Source of the DNA: an uncultured Clostridia bacterium
GTDB taxonomy: Bacteria > Bacillota > Clostridia > Christensenellales > UBA1242
Length of the DNA stretch: 7,566 nt
Assembly (NCBI GenBank): GCA_944349915.1
Contig: CALVNU010000043.1
Coordinates: 1 to 7,566, forward strand
Direction: 5' to 3'
Part shown: one piece after another, positions 1 to 6,566 of the stretch
Layout of the letters: each line of letters begins with the position of its first letter
Position numbering within the stretch: the stretch's first letter is position 1
Translations under genes and position numbers: made by a program
The notes under the pieces: model-generated
The model's input: the letters and a program-made list of their open reading frames with translations, nothing else
What the model was told of the DNA's origin: nothing
The model's database searches: none

Positions 1-110
1 AAATATCTTTTCTTCTTGCTCATGATTTAAAAACCTTTGCCGAAACAAATGGCAACTTTTCAAACCTATCAGCAAATACTGTCTATACACATTTGCGAAA
101 CAATCAATAA
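1..110 (+). CDS. 3' end of an unidentified gene (partial)
   Basis: Reading from position 3, an open frame of 35 codons runs to a TAA at 108-110; the gene begins outside the window. The visible peptide contains FLLAHDLKTFAETNG and ends NTVYTHLRNNQ, with a balanced, coding-like composition, whereas the other two forward frames stop within 30 bases. A good intrinsic terminator begins 10 bases after the stop, as expected for a true gene end. I do not recognise the family, and 35 residues are too few to infer a function. The end could belong to a neighbour unrelated to the downstream helicase unit, since the terminator separates them. Confidence 0.45.
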   Translation, partial: ISFLLAHDLKTFAETNGNFSNLSANTVYTHLRNNQ

Positions 111-119
111 AACAAGACG

Positions 120-156
120 AGAAGAAGTTGAAATATACTTCTTCTTTTTCTTTTTT
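120..156 (+). terminator. Intrinsic terminator of the upstream gene
   Basis: A perfect 9-bp stem, AGAAGAAGT (120-128) with ACTTCTTCT (137-145), encloses an 8-base loop and runs straight into a T-rich tract (TTTTCTTTTTT) to 156. It follows the stop of the partial gene by 10 bases and insulates the helicase operon from upstream transcription. The stem is only moderately GC-rich, but the geometry is typical. Confidence 0.8.
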
Positions 157-163
157 ATAAAAA

Positions 164-193
164 CATACAAATTCAATATTTTTATGTTATAAT
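164..193 (+). promoter_or_regulatory. Extended -10 promoter of the helicase-PIN operon
   Basis: A consensus extended -10, TGTTATAAT, lies at 185-193 (TG at 185-186, TATAAT at 188-193). The -35 is weak; the best candidate is CATACA (164-169) at 18-bp spacing, so the TG extension probably compensates. Transcription would start near 200, leaving a leader of only about 12 bases that is almost entirely the AGGAG ribosome binding site (202-206). There is no room for a riboswitch or attenuator, and no clear operator is visible, so the unit may be expressed constitutively. Confidence 0.8.
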
Positions 194-212
194 ACAAATA
201 TAGGAGAACTTT

Positions 213-407
213 ATGATTATACTTACTGATGAAGAAATAAAAAATGCTAGCAATATTATTGATAAAAACTTAGAAAGACTTAATGATGATAATCGTGGAG
301 AAATATCTACAAATATATTAAATGCTGTTAGAAGTTTAAACGATAATATCGCTTATAAAATATGGAATGATAAATTTCCAAACAAACCAATGAACATTAA
401 TAAGTGA
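213..407 (+). CDS. 64-aa small protein, probably the detached N-terminal segment of the helicase
   Basis: This is the first gene of the operon, with AGGAG (202-206) six bases before the ATG. The product is small, charged and predicted helical, with DDNRGEISTNILNAVRSLND at residues 25-44 as its most motif-like part. It has no signal peptide, membrane helix or Cys/His cluster. Its stop overlaps the GTG start of the helicase gene by 4 bases, implying translational coupling. From memory, large relatives of the downstream helicase carry a similar RGEI...NxLxxLR segment near their own N-terminus; if so, this is the same module made as a separate chain, through a natural split or an old frameshift. 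Alternatives are an independent partner or antitoxin-like regulator. Protein coding is well supported; the N-module assignment is inference. Confidence 0.75.
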   Translation: MIILTDEEIKNASNIIDKNLERLNDDNRGEISTNILNAVRSLNDNIAYKIWNDKFPNKPMNINK

Positions 408-2965
408 CCAGTAAATTTACATCTGTAAGTGGTTGTCAGTTTATTGCACAATTTGATAAATGTATGAGAAAGTCTTTATCTCATTTTACCCCTTCAGAAG
501 AAGGTGCAATATTCTTACTATCAAAATATTATAAATATATTTACCAGTTAAAACAAGTAATGAAGGAAATATATAACACTGATATTATTAAAAATATCGA
601 TTTGTATTTCGAAAATAAAATTGATAAACAAACTTTAGCTTATTATACCAAAATTGCAAATGCTGTCGATATCTCAAAAGAAAACTCATCAGATATGGAT
701 ATCTTCTACATTTGCAGTTCAAGACCTTTTAGAATAGACAATAAATTATACTATGAGGTTGTTTTGGAACCAGCTGAAGAAGTTTCAAATAAATTTAATA
801 GAATTACCGCATTTACTAAATTTGATATTGATTCCAATTATGCTGTAGCCTTACAATTTTCAAATAAATATATAGACTTATTAGACAAAAATTTCCCAAT
901 TAAGATTATTACAAAATGGAAAATATCTATTAGACCTTGTGAATTGACTAACTTTGGTGATTTAATAGATTGTGAAATAAAAATACAAAGGGGTTATCCC
1001 GAATATCAATTACTCATGAACATTTTAACTAAATACAAAATTGATTTATTAGATATTGTTCAACTGGATAATGCTGATTATTCTCAGCTTAAAAACAAAT
1101 TTGAAGGTGAAACAAAAAGCAACCATTCAAGAATATTTGATTTGTTGGATTTTTGTAAAGATATTATTGCAAATAAAAAAGAAGGTCAAAATGTTTTAAG
1201 ATATTTATTAGTCACTATGAATAATAGAATTATTAAGCTTCAAAGTCAAAGATATAGAGACTCTAACTATGCAAATTGTAATATTTCAAGCAAATGTATG
1301 CCTTTTGATAAAATGCCTTTAACTTTTGGATTAAGAAAACATAATGCTGATTTTTATACTCTCTTAAACTGTATAGATTTAACTGGAATGAAACCCGATT
1401 TATTTGCTCATCATATTATTTCATCAGCAGAACAAAACAGCTCTATCTTTATTCCAATGTCGGATTTACAAAATTATGGTGATGAAAATCAAATAAAAGA
1501 ATTAGTTAGATTATATAACAATAAACTTGATAGCTATTATAAGCCAACTTCTGAATTAAAAATTTACCAAGACAAAGTATATTTCAACGAACATGCCTTA
1601 TCTTCAAAGGAAATAATCGCTGATTTAAAAACACTTTCTATTAAAAAATTCTTTCTTAACGATTGTTTTAAGCAGGAAAAGATTGATTTATTAAAAGATA
1701 ACTCTTCAAATGAAATTCCATTAGAAGACAACTTAAAGGAAAAAGTTTTACAAAATATTTATAATAATTCACAGGTTCATGTTATTTATGGTGCCGCGGG
1801 AACGGGAAAATCAACCCTCATAAATTATATTTCAAATTTACTTTCAGGATATAATAAAATTTATCTAGCGAAAACAAATTCAGCTGTGGAAAATTTGAGA
1901 CATAGGGTTAAATATGATAGTGAAACCGATACGTTTATGACTGTTGATAAATTCTTGTCTAAATATAGAAGATATTTACCAAATGCAGATTTAATCGTTT
2001 TAGATGAGTGTAGCACAGTAGAAAACTTAAAAATGAAAGAAGTTCTACAAAGAATTGGCGACTCGTTACTCGTTCTTACTGGTGACATTTACCAAATTGA
2101 ATCTATTGGTTTTGGTAATTGGTTTGCATTGTTAAAAGATTTTTTACCAGATTATTGTATTACCGAACTCCAAACAACATACAGAAGTACAAATGATAAT
2201 TTAAAAGAATTATGGAAAGAAGTTAGAAATCTTGATGACAATGAAAATGAAGCACTTGAAGATTTAATTAGATGTTCTTATTCGAGTGAGATTAATACAA
2301 GTATATTTGATAACATTGATGAAGAAGATGAAATTATATTGTGTTTGAACTATAATGGATTATACGGCTTAAACAATATAAACAAATTACTTCAATTATC
2401 TAAAGATGGCAAAAAGGCAGATATTGGTATTTGGCAGTTTAGAGTTGGTGATCCTGTTTTATTTACCGACTCAGAACGTTTTGGAATTTTATATAATAAC
2501 TTAAAAGGTAAAATAATTGATATAGAAGATCAAGTTACATCAGTCAGATTCACAATAGAAGTAAATATTAAATTAGACAAAGACGAAGTTAATGCTTGTG
2601 ATGGTTTAACATATGTTTCATGTACTAAAAACAAAACAACCATAAGCTTTAATGTTGACAGACATAAACCATACTACTTTGATAACGAGCCGGAAAACAA
2701 AAAACATGTCTTACCTTTCCAAGTAGCATATGCTGTATCAATACACAAATCACAAGGTTTAGAGTACAGTTCAGTAAAAATTGTTATTTCAAATGAGTCA
2801 GAAAACAAAATAACCCACGACATATTTTATACGGCCATAACAAGAGCACAAAATCATGTGAAAATATATTGGCCATATTCTGTAGCAAACAAAATACTAT
2901 CTACAATAAAGCCAAAAACAAATAACGATTCACATATTTTAAAAGCATTATATTTTAACAATTAA
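404..2965 (+). CDS. Superfamily 1 (RecD/UvrD-like) DNA helicase with a large uncharacterised N-terminal region
   Basis: This 853-aa cytoplasmic NTPase should translocate along or unwind nucleic acid. The helicase core occupies about residues 440-840: Walker A GAAGTGKST (463-471, K469), motif II VLDECS (D534, E535), motif III LTGDIYQIES (Q564), motif IV TTYRS (R594), the motif V region HKSQGLEY (781-788) and motif VI YTAITRAQNH (809-818, arginine finger R814). The VGDPVLFTD...YNNLKGKI stretch and the PFQVAYAVSIHKSQG block match the RecD2/Dda-like C-terminal half (UvrD_C_2 type). Residues 1-440 match no domain I can name and may sense substrate or bind the partner protein. The start is GTG at 404, because a TAA at 401-403 precedes it in frame; no Shine-Dalgarno is evident, so translation probably depends on coupling to the 64-aa gene (GTGA overlap). 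The PIN gene follows 16 bases later. All helicase motifs look intact. A defence role is inferred from context; a general repair helicase is the alternative. Confidence 0.93.
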   Translation: MTSKFTSVSGCQFIAQFDKCMRKSLSHFTPSEEGAIFLLSKYYKYIYQLKQVMKEIYNTDIIKNIDLYFENKIDKQTLAYYTKIANAVDISKENSSDMDIFYICSSRPFRIDNKLYYEVVLEPAEEVSNKFNRITAFTKFDIDSNYAVALQFSNKYIDLLDKNFPIKIITKWKISIRPCELTNFGDLIDCEIKIQRGYPEYQLLMNILTKYKIDLLDIVQLDNADYSQLKNKFEGETKSNHSRIFDLLDFCKDIIANKKEGQNVLRYLLVTMNNRIIKLQSQRYRDSNYANCNISSKCMPFDKMPLTFGLRKHNADFYTLLNCIDLTGMKPDLFAHHIISSAEQNSSIFIPMSDLQNYGDENQIKELVRLYNNKLDSYYKPTSELKIYQDKVYFNEHALSSKEIIADLKTLSIKKFFLNDCFKQEKIDLLKDNSSNEIPLEDNLKEKVLQNIYNNSQVHVIYGAAGTGKSTLINYISNLLSGYNKIYLAKTNSAVENLRHRVKYDSETDTFMTVDKFLSKYRRYLPNADLIVLDECSTVENLKMKEVLQRIGDSLLVLTGDIYQIESIGFGNWFALLKDFLPDYCITELQTTYRSTNDNLKELWKEVRNLDDNENEALEDLIRCSYSSEINTSIFDNIDEEDEIILCLNYNGLYGLNNINKLLQLSKDGKKADIGIWQFRVGDPVLFTDSERFGILYNNLKGKIIDIEDQVTSVRFTIEVNIKLDKDEVNACDGLTYVSCTKNKTTISFNVDRHKPYYFDNEPENKKHVLPFQVAYAVSIHKSQGLEYSSVKIVISNESENKITHDIFYTAITRAQNHVKIYWPYSVANKILSTIKPKTNNDSHILKALYFNN

Positions 2966-2981
2966 AAACAAGGAGAAAAAT

Positions 2982-4025
2982 ATGGCAGAAGAAAAAAAAT
3001 GTATTATTATTCCCGACACAAATTTTATTCGCGAACATCCATATGACTTTGACAATGTATTAAAAGTCTTGAAAAAACATGGCGAAGTTTTTATAAGTGA
3101 AATTACTATTGAAGAAAAAATAGCACAAGAAAGAATAGAAATAAAGCGCGATTATGCCAAAATTAATGAAGAAAAAGAAAAATACAAACAAATAGCAGAT
3201 ATTTCATTTAAACAAAGTCTTGATGAAAGAATAAAATGGCGAGAAGACCTTACTTTGTCAAATTACAAAAAATCATTTGGTAATAATGTTATAAAGTTCG
3301 AAAAAAATGAAAAAGTTTTTTCTATGGTTTTGGAAAGGGCTTATAACAAAATCCCGCCTTTTTCACAATCATCTTCTACAGACAAAAATCCTAGTGATAA
3401 ATGTTTTAAAGATACATTACTTTGGTTATCTTTGATCAATTATTTTAAAATAAACAAAAGTGATAAAGAAATTGTATTTATAACAAATGACAATGGATTT
3501 ATCAAAAATTGTGAAGCATTGACACAAGAATTTTTTGATGCAACAAAGCAGAAAATTCAAATATCAAATAGCGAATTTTATCAAAACTTGATAGCTGACA
3601 AAAAGAATACGGAATTCGACAAAAATACAATTATAAAAGAAGTCACAGATATAGAACTTGAAAACTTAAGAAAAGAAATAAACCGTGCCGTTGAAGGAAT
3701 TTGCTTTATATGGGACCAAGAATATGGAGAAATGAAAGAAGTTTTTTCAGTAAAATTTGGTGGCATTATTGATACAGAACTAACGCAATATTTTGAAAAT
3801 ATACAAAAGATAATAAACAAAAACATATTTAACGAATATGTTTCTGCTAAAGACTTTTGGGGAGATGTCGTAGATAGCGTTTATTATAATGTACGAATAG
3901 AGAAGTATATTGAATTAAATAATATATACTTAAAAATGAAAAATACATATCCAAATTATTTATCACAGTTTTTTCATACAGTAGCAAGTATATTTAATAA
4001 AAATGCTACAGAACTTCCATTTTAG
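2982..4025 (+). CDS. PIN-fold nuclease-like protein (DUF4935/PIN_16-like)
   Basis: This 347-aa protein has AAGGAG at 2970-2975 before its ATG, 16 bases after the helicase stop. The N-terminal part, about 1-190, fits a PIN ribonuclease-type domain: CIIIPDTNF puts the first catalytic Asp at D12, ISEITIEE supplies an acidic residue (E44 most likely), CFKDTLLWLSL gives D144, and IVFITNDNGF gives D170 with the classic (T)ND ending. These four would bind a divalent metal for phosphodiester cleavage. A charged, coiled-coil-like helical insertion (about 44-92) separates the first and later strands, as in the DUF4935 group. Residues 200-347 are mostly helical and unassigned. No antitoxin-like partner is adjacent, and the protein is far larger than a VapC toxin (about 130 aa), which argues against a plain toxin-antitoxin pair. 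Probable role: the nuclease effector working with the helicase (inference). It is the last gene before the operon's terminator. Confidence 0.85.
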   Translation: MAEEKKCIIIPDTNFIREHPYDFDNVLKVLKKHGEVFISEITIEEKIAQERIEIKRDYAKINEEKEKYKQIADISFKQSLDERIKWREDLTLSNYKKSFGNNVIKFEKNEKVFSMVLERAYNKIPPFSQSSSTDKNPSDKCFKDTLLWLSLINYFKINKSDKEIVFITNDNGFIKNCEALTQEFFDATKQKIQISNSEFYQNLIADKKNTEFDKNTIIKEVTDIELENLRKEINRAVEGICFIWDQEYGEMKEVFSVKFGGIIDTELTQYFENIQKIINKNIFNEYVSAKDFWGDVVDSVYYNVRIEKYIELNNIYLKMKNTYPNYLSQFFHTVASIFNKNATELPF

Positions 4026-4073
4026 TACTCTAGAATAATTCATATATTTAAGAAATAACAAAACCTAATCCAC

Positions 4074-4107
4074 CCAACCCCAACATATATTTTAGTGTTA
4101 GGATTGG
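4074..4107 (-). other. Imperfect hairpin better formed in minus-strand RNA
   Basis: CCAACCCCAACA (4074-4085) and TGTTAGGATTGG (4096-4107) are inverted repeats with a 10-base spacer. In plus-strand RNA two positions are C-A mismatches; in minus-strand RNA the same positions become G-U wobbles, giving a continuous 12-bp stem. No long U-tract follows on the minus strand, so it is not a standard terminator. It could be a remnant of a minus-strand transcript or a DNA-level structure. Confidence 0.35.
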
Positions 4108-4139
4108 TTGTCGGTCTTCCCGCCAACAATTCTTTTAAC

Positions 4140-4166
4140 GTACCAAATAGTTTTGGTACATTTTTT
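4140..4166 (+). terminator. Intrinsic terminator of the helicase-PIN operon
   Basis: A perfect 8-bp stem, GTACCAAA (4140-4147) with TTTGGTAC (4152-4159), closes a 4-base loop and is followed by ATTTTTT ending at 4166. It lies 115 bases after the PIN stop codon and upstream of the ABC transporter promoter region, so it separates the two units. Confidence 0.85.
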
Positions 4167-4235
4167 ATAATCATTTGGGTTTGACTGTTTTCATATAAAA
4201 TAATAGATAAAAATTTTATAAATTTGGTGTTAATA

Positions 4236-4275
4236 TTGTAGACAAAAAGCCTGTTTTATAGTATCATAAATCAGG
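4236..4275 (+). promoter_or_regulatory. Putative promoter and operator-like dyad of the ABC exporter operon
   Basis: A candidate -35 TTGTAG (4236-4241) and -10 TAGTAT (4259-4264) are separated by 17 bp; both are weak matches. Overlapping the -10 is an inverted repeat, CCTGTTTTAT (4250-4259) with ATAAATCAGG (4266-4275), 10-bp arms with one mismatch and a 6-bp spacer. This is the size and placement of a repressor or MerR-type activator site, common for drug-export ABC operons. No regulator gene lies beside it. A TTGACA at 4276-4281 is too close to the ATG to be the -35 of this gene. Confidence 0.4.
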
Positions 4276-4303
4276 TTGACAATAAAAATTTTAAAGGATA
4301 TTT

Positions 4304-5215
4304 ATGAATATTATAGAAATAAAGAACTTAAAAAAATATTTTGGCAACACAAAAGCAGTTGATGATATATCTTTCTCTGTAAAAGAGGGAGAATTATTTG
4401 CTTTTTTGGGTTTAAATGGTGCTGGAAAAAGCACAACTATAAACATCCTTGTTGGAGTTTTAAAGCGTGATAGTGGCGATTGTTTTGTAAATAATCTTTC
4501 AGTGGATGAAATTTCTAAAATCTTGCCACATATTGGCATTGTCTTTCAATCTTCTGTACTTGATAAAAATTTATCTGTTTATGACAATTTAAGATATAGA
4601 GCAATGCTTTACGGAATGAATAAAAAAGAATTTGAGATAAATTTGGAATATTTTTTAGATAAACTTGATTTAAGACAGATTTTGAAGAAACAACTTGATA
4701 AATTAAGTGGTGGACAAAAGCGAAAGGTGGATGTTGTGAGAGCACTCTTGCACAAACCAAAAATTTTAATATTAGATGAGCCAACAACAGGGCTTGATCC
4801 AAAAACAAGAAAACTCGTCTGGGATATGATTAATGAATTTCGTAAAACAACCAACTTGACGGTGCTTCTTACAACTCACTACATGGAAGAAGCAAGTGTA
4901 GCTGATAATGTTGTTATTATTGATGGCGGAAAAATTGTTGCTGAAGGCTCGCCGTTAGAATTAAAAAATAAATTTGCAAACGATTTCATTAAAGCATATA
5001 AATACAGCAAAGATATTTTTACAATTTTGAACAAAGCAAATATTCCATATCAAAAAAACAAAAACTGCTTGCAAATAAAATTTAAAAATACAAATGCTGC
5101 AAAAAATTTTTTGGTTGAAAACACTTCTCTTTTTGAAGACATTGAAATTGTTAAAGGCTCAATGGATGACGTGTTTTTGACGGTGACAGGAAAAAAATTA
5201 AAGGAGAATGTATGA
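4304..5215 (+). CDS. ABC-2 type exporter, ATP-binding subunit (DrrA/CcmA-like)
   Basis: This 303-aa cytoplasmic ATPase powers export through the permease encoded next to it. The complete nucleotide-binding domain covers about 1-220: Walker A GLNGAGKST (36-44), Q-loop Q82, signature LSGGQ (134-138), Walker B ILILDE (154-159), D-loop GLDP (163-166) and H-loop H192 in TTHYMEEA. Residues 225-303 form the extra C-terminal domain common in multidrug/antibiotic-type ABC-2 ATPases, ending MDDVFLTVTGK, the usual end of this subfamily. AAAGGA (4293-4298) sits five bases before the ATG. The stop overlaps the permease start (ATGA), so the subunits are translationally coupled. The substrate cannot be read from sequence: drug, peptide or lipid export are all possible, and bacteriocin immunity is an alternative. 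Length and motifs are normal for the family. Confidence 0.95.
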   Translation: MNIIEIKNLKKYFGNTKAVDDISFSVKEGELFAFLGLNGAGKSTTINILVGVLKRDSGDCFVNNLSVDEISKILPHIGIVFQSSVLDKNLSVYDNLRYRAMLYGMNKKEFEINLEYFLDKLDLRQILKKQLDKLSGGQKRKVDVVRALLHKPKILILDEPTTGLDPKTRKLVWDMINEFRKTTNLTVLLTTHYMEEASVADNVVIIDGGKIVAEGSPLELKNKFANDFIKAYKYSKDIFTILNKANIPYQKNKNCLQIKFKNTNAAKNFLVENTSLFEDIEIVKGSMDDVFLTVTGKKLKENV

Positions 5216-6150
5216 GCATTCAAAGTGAATTTAGAAAACTCAACTACTTAACTTTTCGAAATATAAAGTTGTATTTCAAAGACAAAATGACATTTTTAGT
5301 TTCTTTGATAACACCTTTAATATTGCTTGTTCTTTTTATTGTTTTTCTAAAATCGACATATGAAGACAGCCTACTTTCCATAACGCAAGGCTTTAATTTA
5401 GACCAAAATATTATCAATGCATTTACTGGCGGCTGGCTGTTTTCATCAGTTCTTGCCACCTCATGTATTACAGTCGCTTTTTGCTCGGGAATGATGGTGA
5501 TTGACAAAATAAACAATGCAAGTATAGACTTTATGGTCTCCCCTGTTAAAAAAAGCACACTTCAGCTGAGTTATGTGCTAGCAAATTTGTTTTCCACGCT
5601 TATCATTGCTTTTGTATTGCTAGCAATCGGATTAATTTATCTTGCTTGCGTTGGCTTTTATCTTTCTTTCGTGGATTTTTTACTTATTATTTTCACCATT
5701 GTCATAACTTCTTTATTTGGCACAATTTTAGCCAATATAATTTGGTCTTTCACTCGTTCACAAGGGGTTGTAAGTGGAGTTTGCACTCTCGTTTCGGCAC
5801 TTTATGGATTTATTTGTGGAGCATATATGCCAATAAACACATTGGGAAAAGGTATGCAAAATTTTGTTTCACTCCTGCCAGGCACATATTCTACAGTTTT
5901 ATTTAGGCAAGGTTTTTTGAATGGCACTTTGAATGAAATGAAAAAAACTTTGCCACAAGAAATGGTGGACGCAATAGCAACGGCTTTTGACACGAAAATG
6001 ACTTTCTTTGGACATGAAGTGTCAACACTTGCCTTAATTTTAGTTATAACTATTTCTTCAATAATCTTGCTTGGTGTTTTTGTTCTTATAAACAGTTTTA
6101 AGAAAAATGCAAAAAGTCAAACAAAAAAGAGGCCAAATTGCAAAAATTGA
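5212..6150 (+). CDS. ABC-2 type exporter, permease subunit (DrrB-like)
   Basis: This 312-aa inner-membrane protein forms the transport path with the upstream ATPase, probably as a homodimer. Six hydrophobic segments are visible, at about 26-46, 77-98, 119-146, 152-178, 187-208 and 272-296, with a short cytoplasmic N-terminal stretch (LTFRNIKLYFKDK) that typically contacts the ATPase. A conserved GAYMPI near 203-208, followed by the LLPGTY loop, is characteristic of ABC-2 permeases. An external loop of about 60 residues precedes the last helix. The tail is basic (KKNAKSQTKKRPNCKN), consistent with a cytoplasmic C-terminus. AAGGAG (5201-5206) lies inside the end of the ATPase gene, five bases before the ATG. 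The last codons overlap the left arm of a putative terminator. Confidence 0.93.
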   Translation: MSIQSEFRKLNYLTFRNIKLYFKDKMTFLVSLITPLILLVLFIVFLKSTYEDSLLSITQGFNLDQNIINAFTGGWLFSSVLATSCITVAFCSGMMVIDKINNASIDFMVSPVKKSTLQLSYVLANLFSTLIIAFVLLAIGLIYLACVGFYLSFVDFLLIIFTIVITSLFGTILANIIWSFTRSQGVVSGVCTLVSALYGFICGAYMPINTLGKGMQNFVSLLPGTYSTVLFRQGFLNGTLNEMKKTLPQEMVDAIATAFDTKMTFFGHEVSTLALILVITISSIILLGVFVLINSFKKNAKSQTKKRPNCKN

Positions 6151-6164
6151 TTGTGCTCTTTTTT
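6123..6164 (+). terminator. Putative terminator overlapping the permease stop codon
   Basis: AAAAAAGAG (6123-6131) pairs over 9 bp with CTCTTTTTT (6156-6164), with a 24-base apical region that may pair further. The left arm is within the last codons of the permease. The stem is A-U rich and the U-tract is part of the right arm, so termination may be leaky; the stronger hairpin at 6523 could act as backup. Confidence 0.5.
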
Positions 6165-6191
6165 ACACTTTCTTGTTCGGTAATTGTTTGA

Positions 6192-6485
6192 TCAATCACC
6201 TAGTTTTCTGAAAACATAAAATTTTGGTTTGATGCCACCAAATACATAATCCCCAGATTTATTTTCAATAAAAAGATATTTTTCCATCAATTTCTTTAAT
6301 TGTATATTTTTGTGCTACATGCAAGTTTTCATTAATAATAAAATTTTTTGTCCAACGTAATTTACTGTTTGACATTTCCGCATTTTTTAAAATAAAAAAA
6401 CTCGCCATTTTTCTAAAACGACAATTTTGTCGAAAATTATAGAGAATTCTTTTAAGCCAAAATATTCTTTTGCAATACGCAACGC
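6192..6485 (-). pseudogene. Frameshifted remnant of a conserved C-terminal (calycin/lipocalin-like?) domain
   Basis: Read on the minus strand, three frames together give one coherent peptide. Frame A, from about 6485, reads ALRIAKEYFGLKEFS. Frame B, from about 6440, contains KNAEMSNSKLRWTKNF followed by INENLHVAQKYTIKEIDGK. Frame C, from about 6282, contains YLFIENKSGDYVFGG and KPKFYVFRKLGD, ending at a TGA (6192-6194). The WTK...YxIKEIDGKxYLFxExKSGDYxFGGxKPxYYVF pattern recalls a domain I know from many clostridial proteins, sometimes at the C-terminus of BlaR1-like or regulatory proteins; that recall is unverified. The B-to-C shift is at an A-run (T5 at 6279-6283 on the plus strand). Frame A is also cut off upstream by a TAG (6486-6488). 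With two frameshifts, a stop and no start in about 300 bases, it is probably not functional. Confidence 0.6.
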
Positions 6486-6522
6486 CTAATTACTTGTCTC
6501 TCGCCAACATCCCGCCATCGTG

Positions 6523-6558
6523 TACCCAACTGAACACATCGTTTAGTTGGGTATTTTT
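6523..6558 (+). terminator. Strong rightward intrinsic terminator
   Basis: TACCCAACTGAAC (6523-6535) pairs with GTTTAGTTGGGTA (6541-6553) in a 13-bp stem with one G-U pair and a 5-base loop, followed directly by TTTTT (6554-6558). Polarity is plus strand only; no U-tract follows on the minus side. It would stop read-through from the ABC operon before it runs antisense into the HEPN-like gene that ends at 6567. Confidence 0.85.
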
Positions 6559-6566
6559 ATAAAAAT

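Noticed and set aside
399..407. Programmed -1 ribosomal frameshift joining the 64-aa and 853-aa frames
   Set aside because: The overlap AATAAGTGA lacks an X XXY YYZ slippery heptamer and no downstream stem is evident; reinitiation at GTG is simpler.
1861..2088. 75-aa minus-strand open frame inside the helicase gene
   Set aside because: It is antisense to the motif I-III region of an intact helicase, has no ribosome binding site and reads as low-complexity shadow coding.
2982..4025. PIN gene as the toxin of a VapBC pair
   Set aside because: The protein is about three times VapC length, no AbrB/RHH-type antitoxin precedes it, and the upstream neighbour is a helicase.
4100..4166. T-box or other riboswitch before the ABC operon
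   Set aside because: No UGGNACC-type T-box or recognised aptamer core is seen, and the hairpin is upstream of the probable ABC promoter, so it belongs to the PIN operon's end.
4515..4854. Minus-strand open frames within the ABC ATPase gene
   Set aside because: They lie opposite the well-conserved signature and Walker B region and have no start signals; they are shadows of the real gene.
5646..5906. 86-aa plus-strand open frame inside the permease gene
   Set aside because: It is out of frame with the permease, rich in F, H and W, and lacks a ribosome binding site; the permease frame has the membrane helices.
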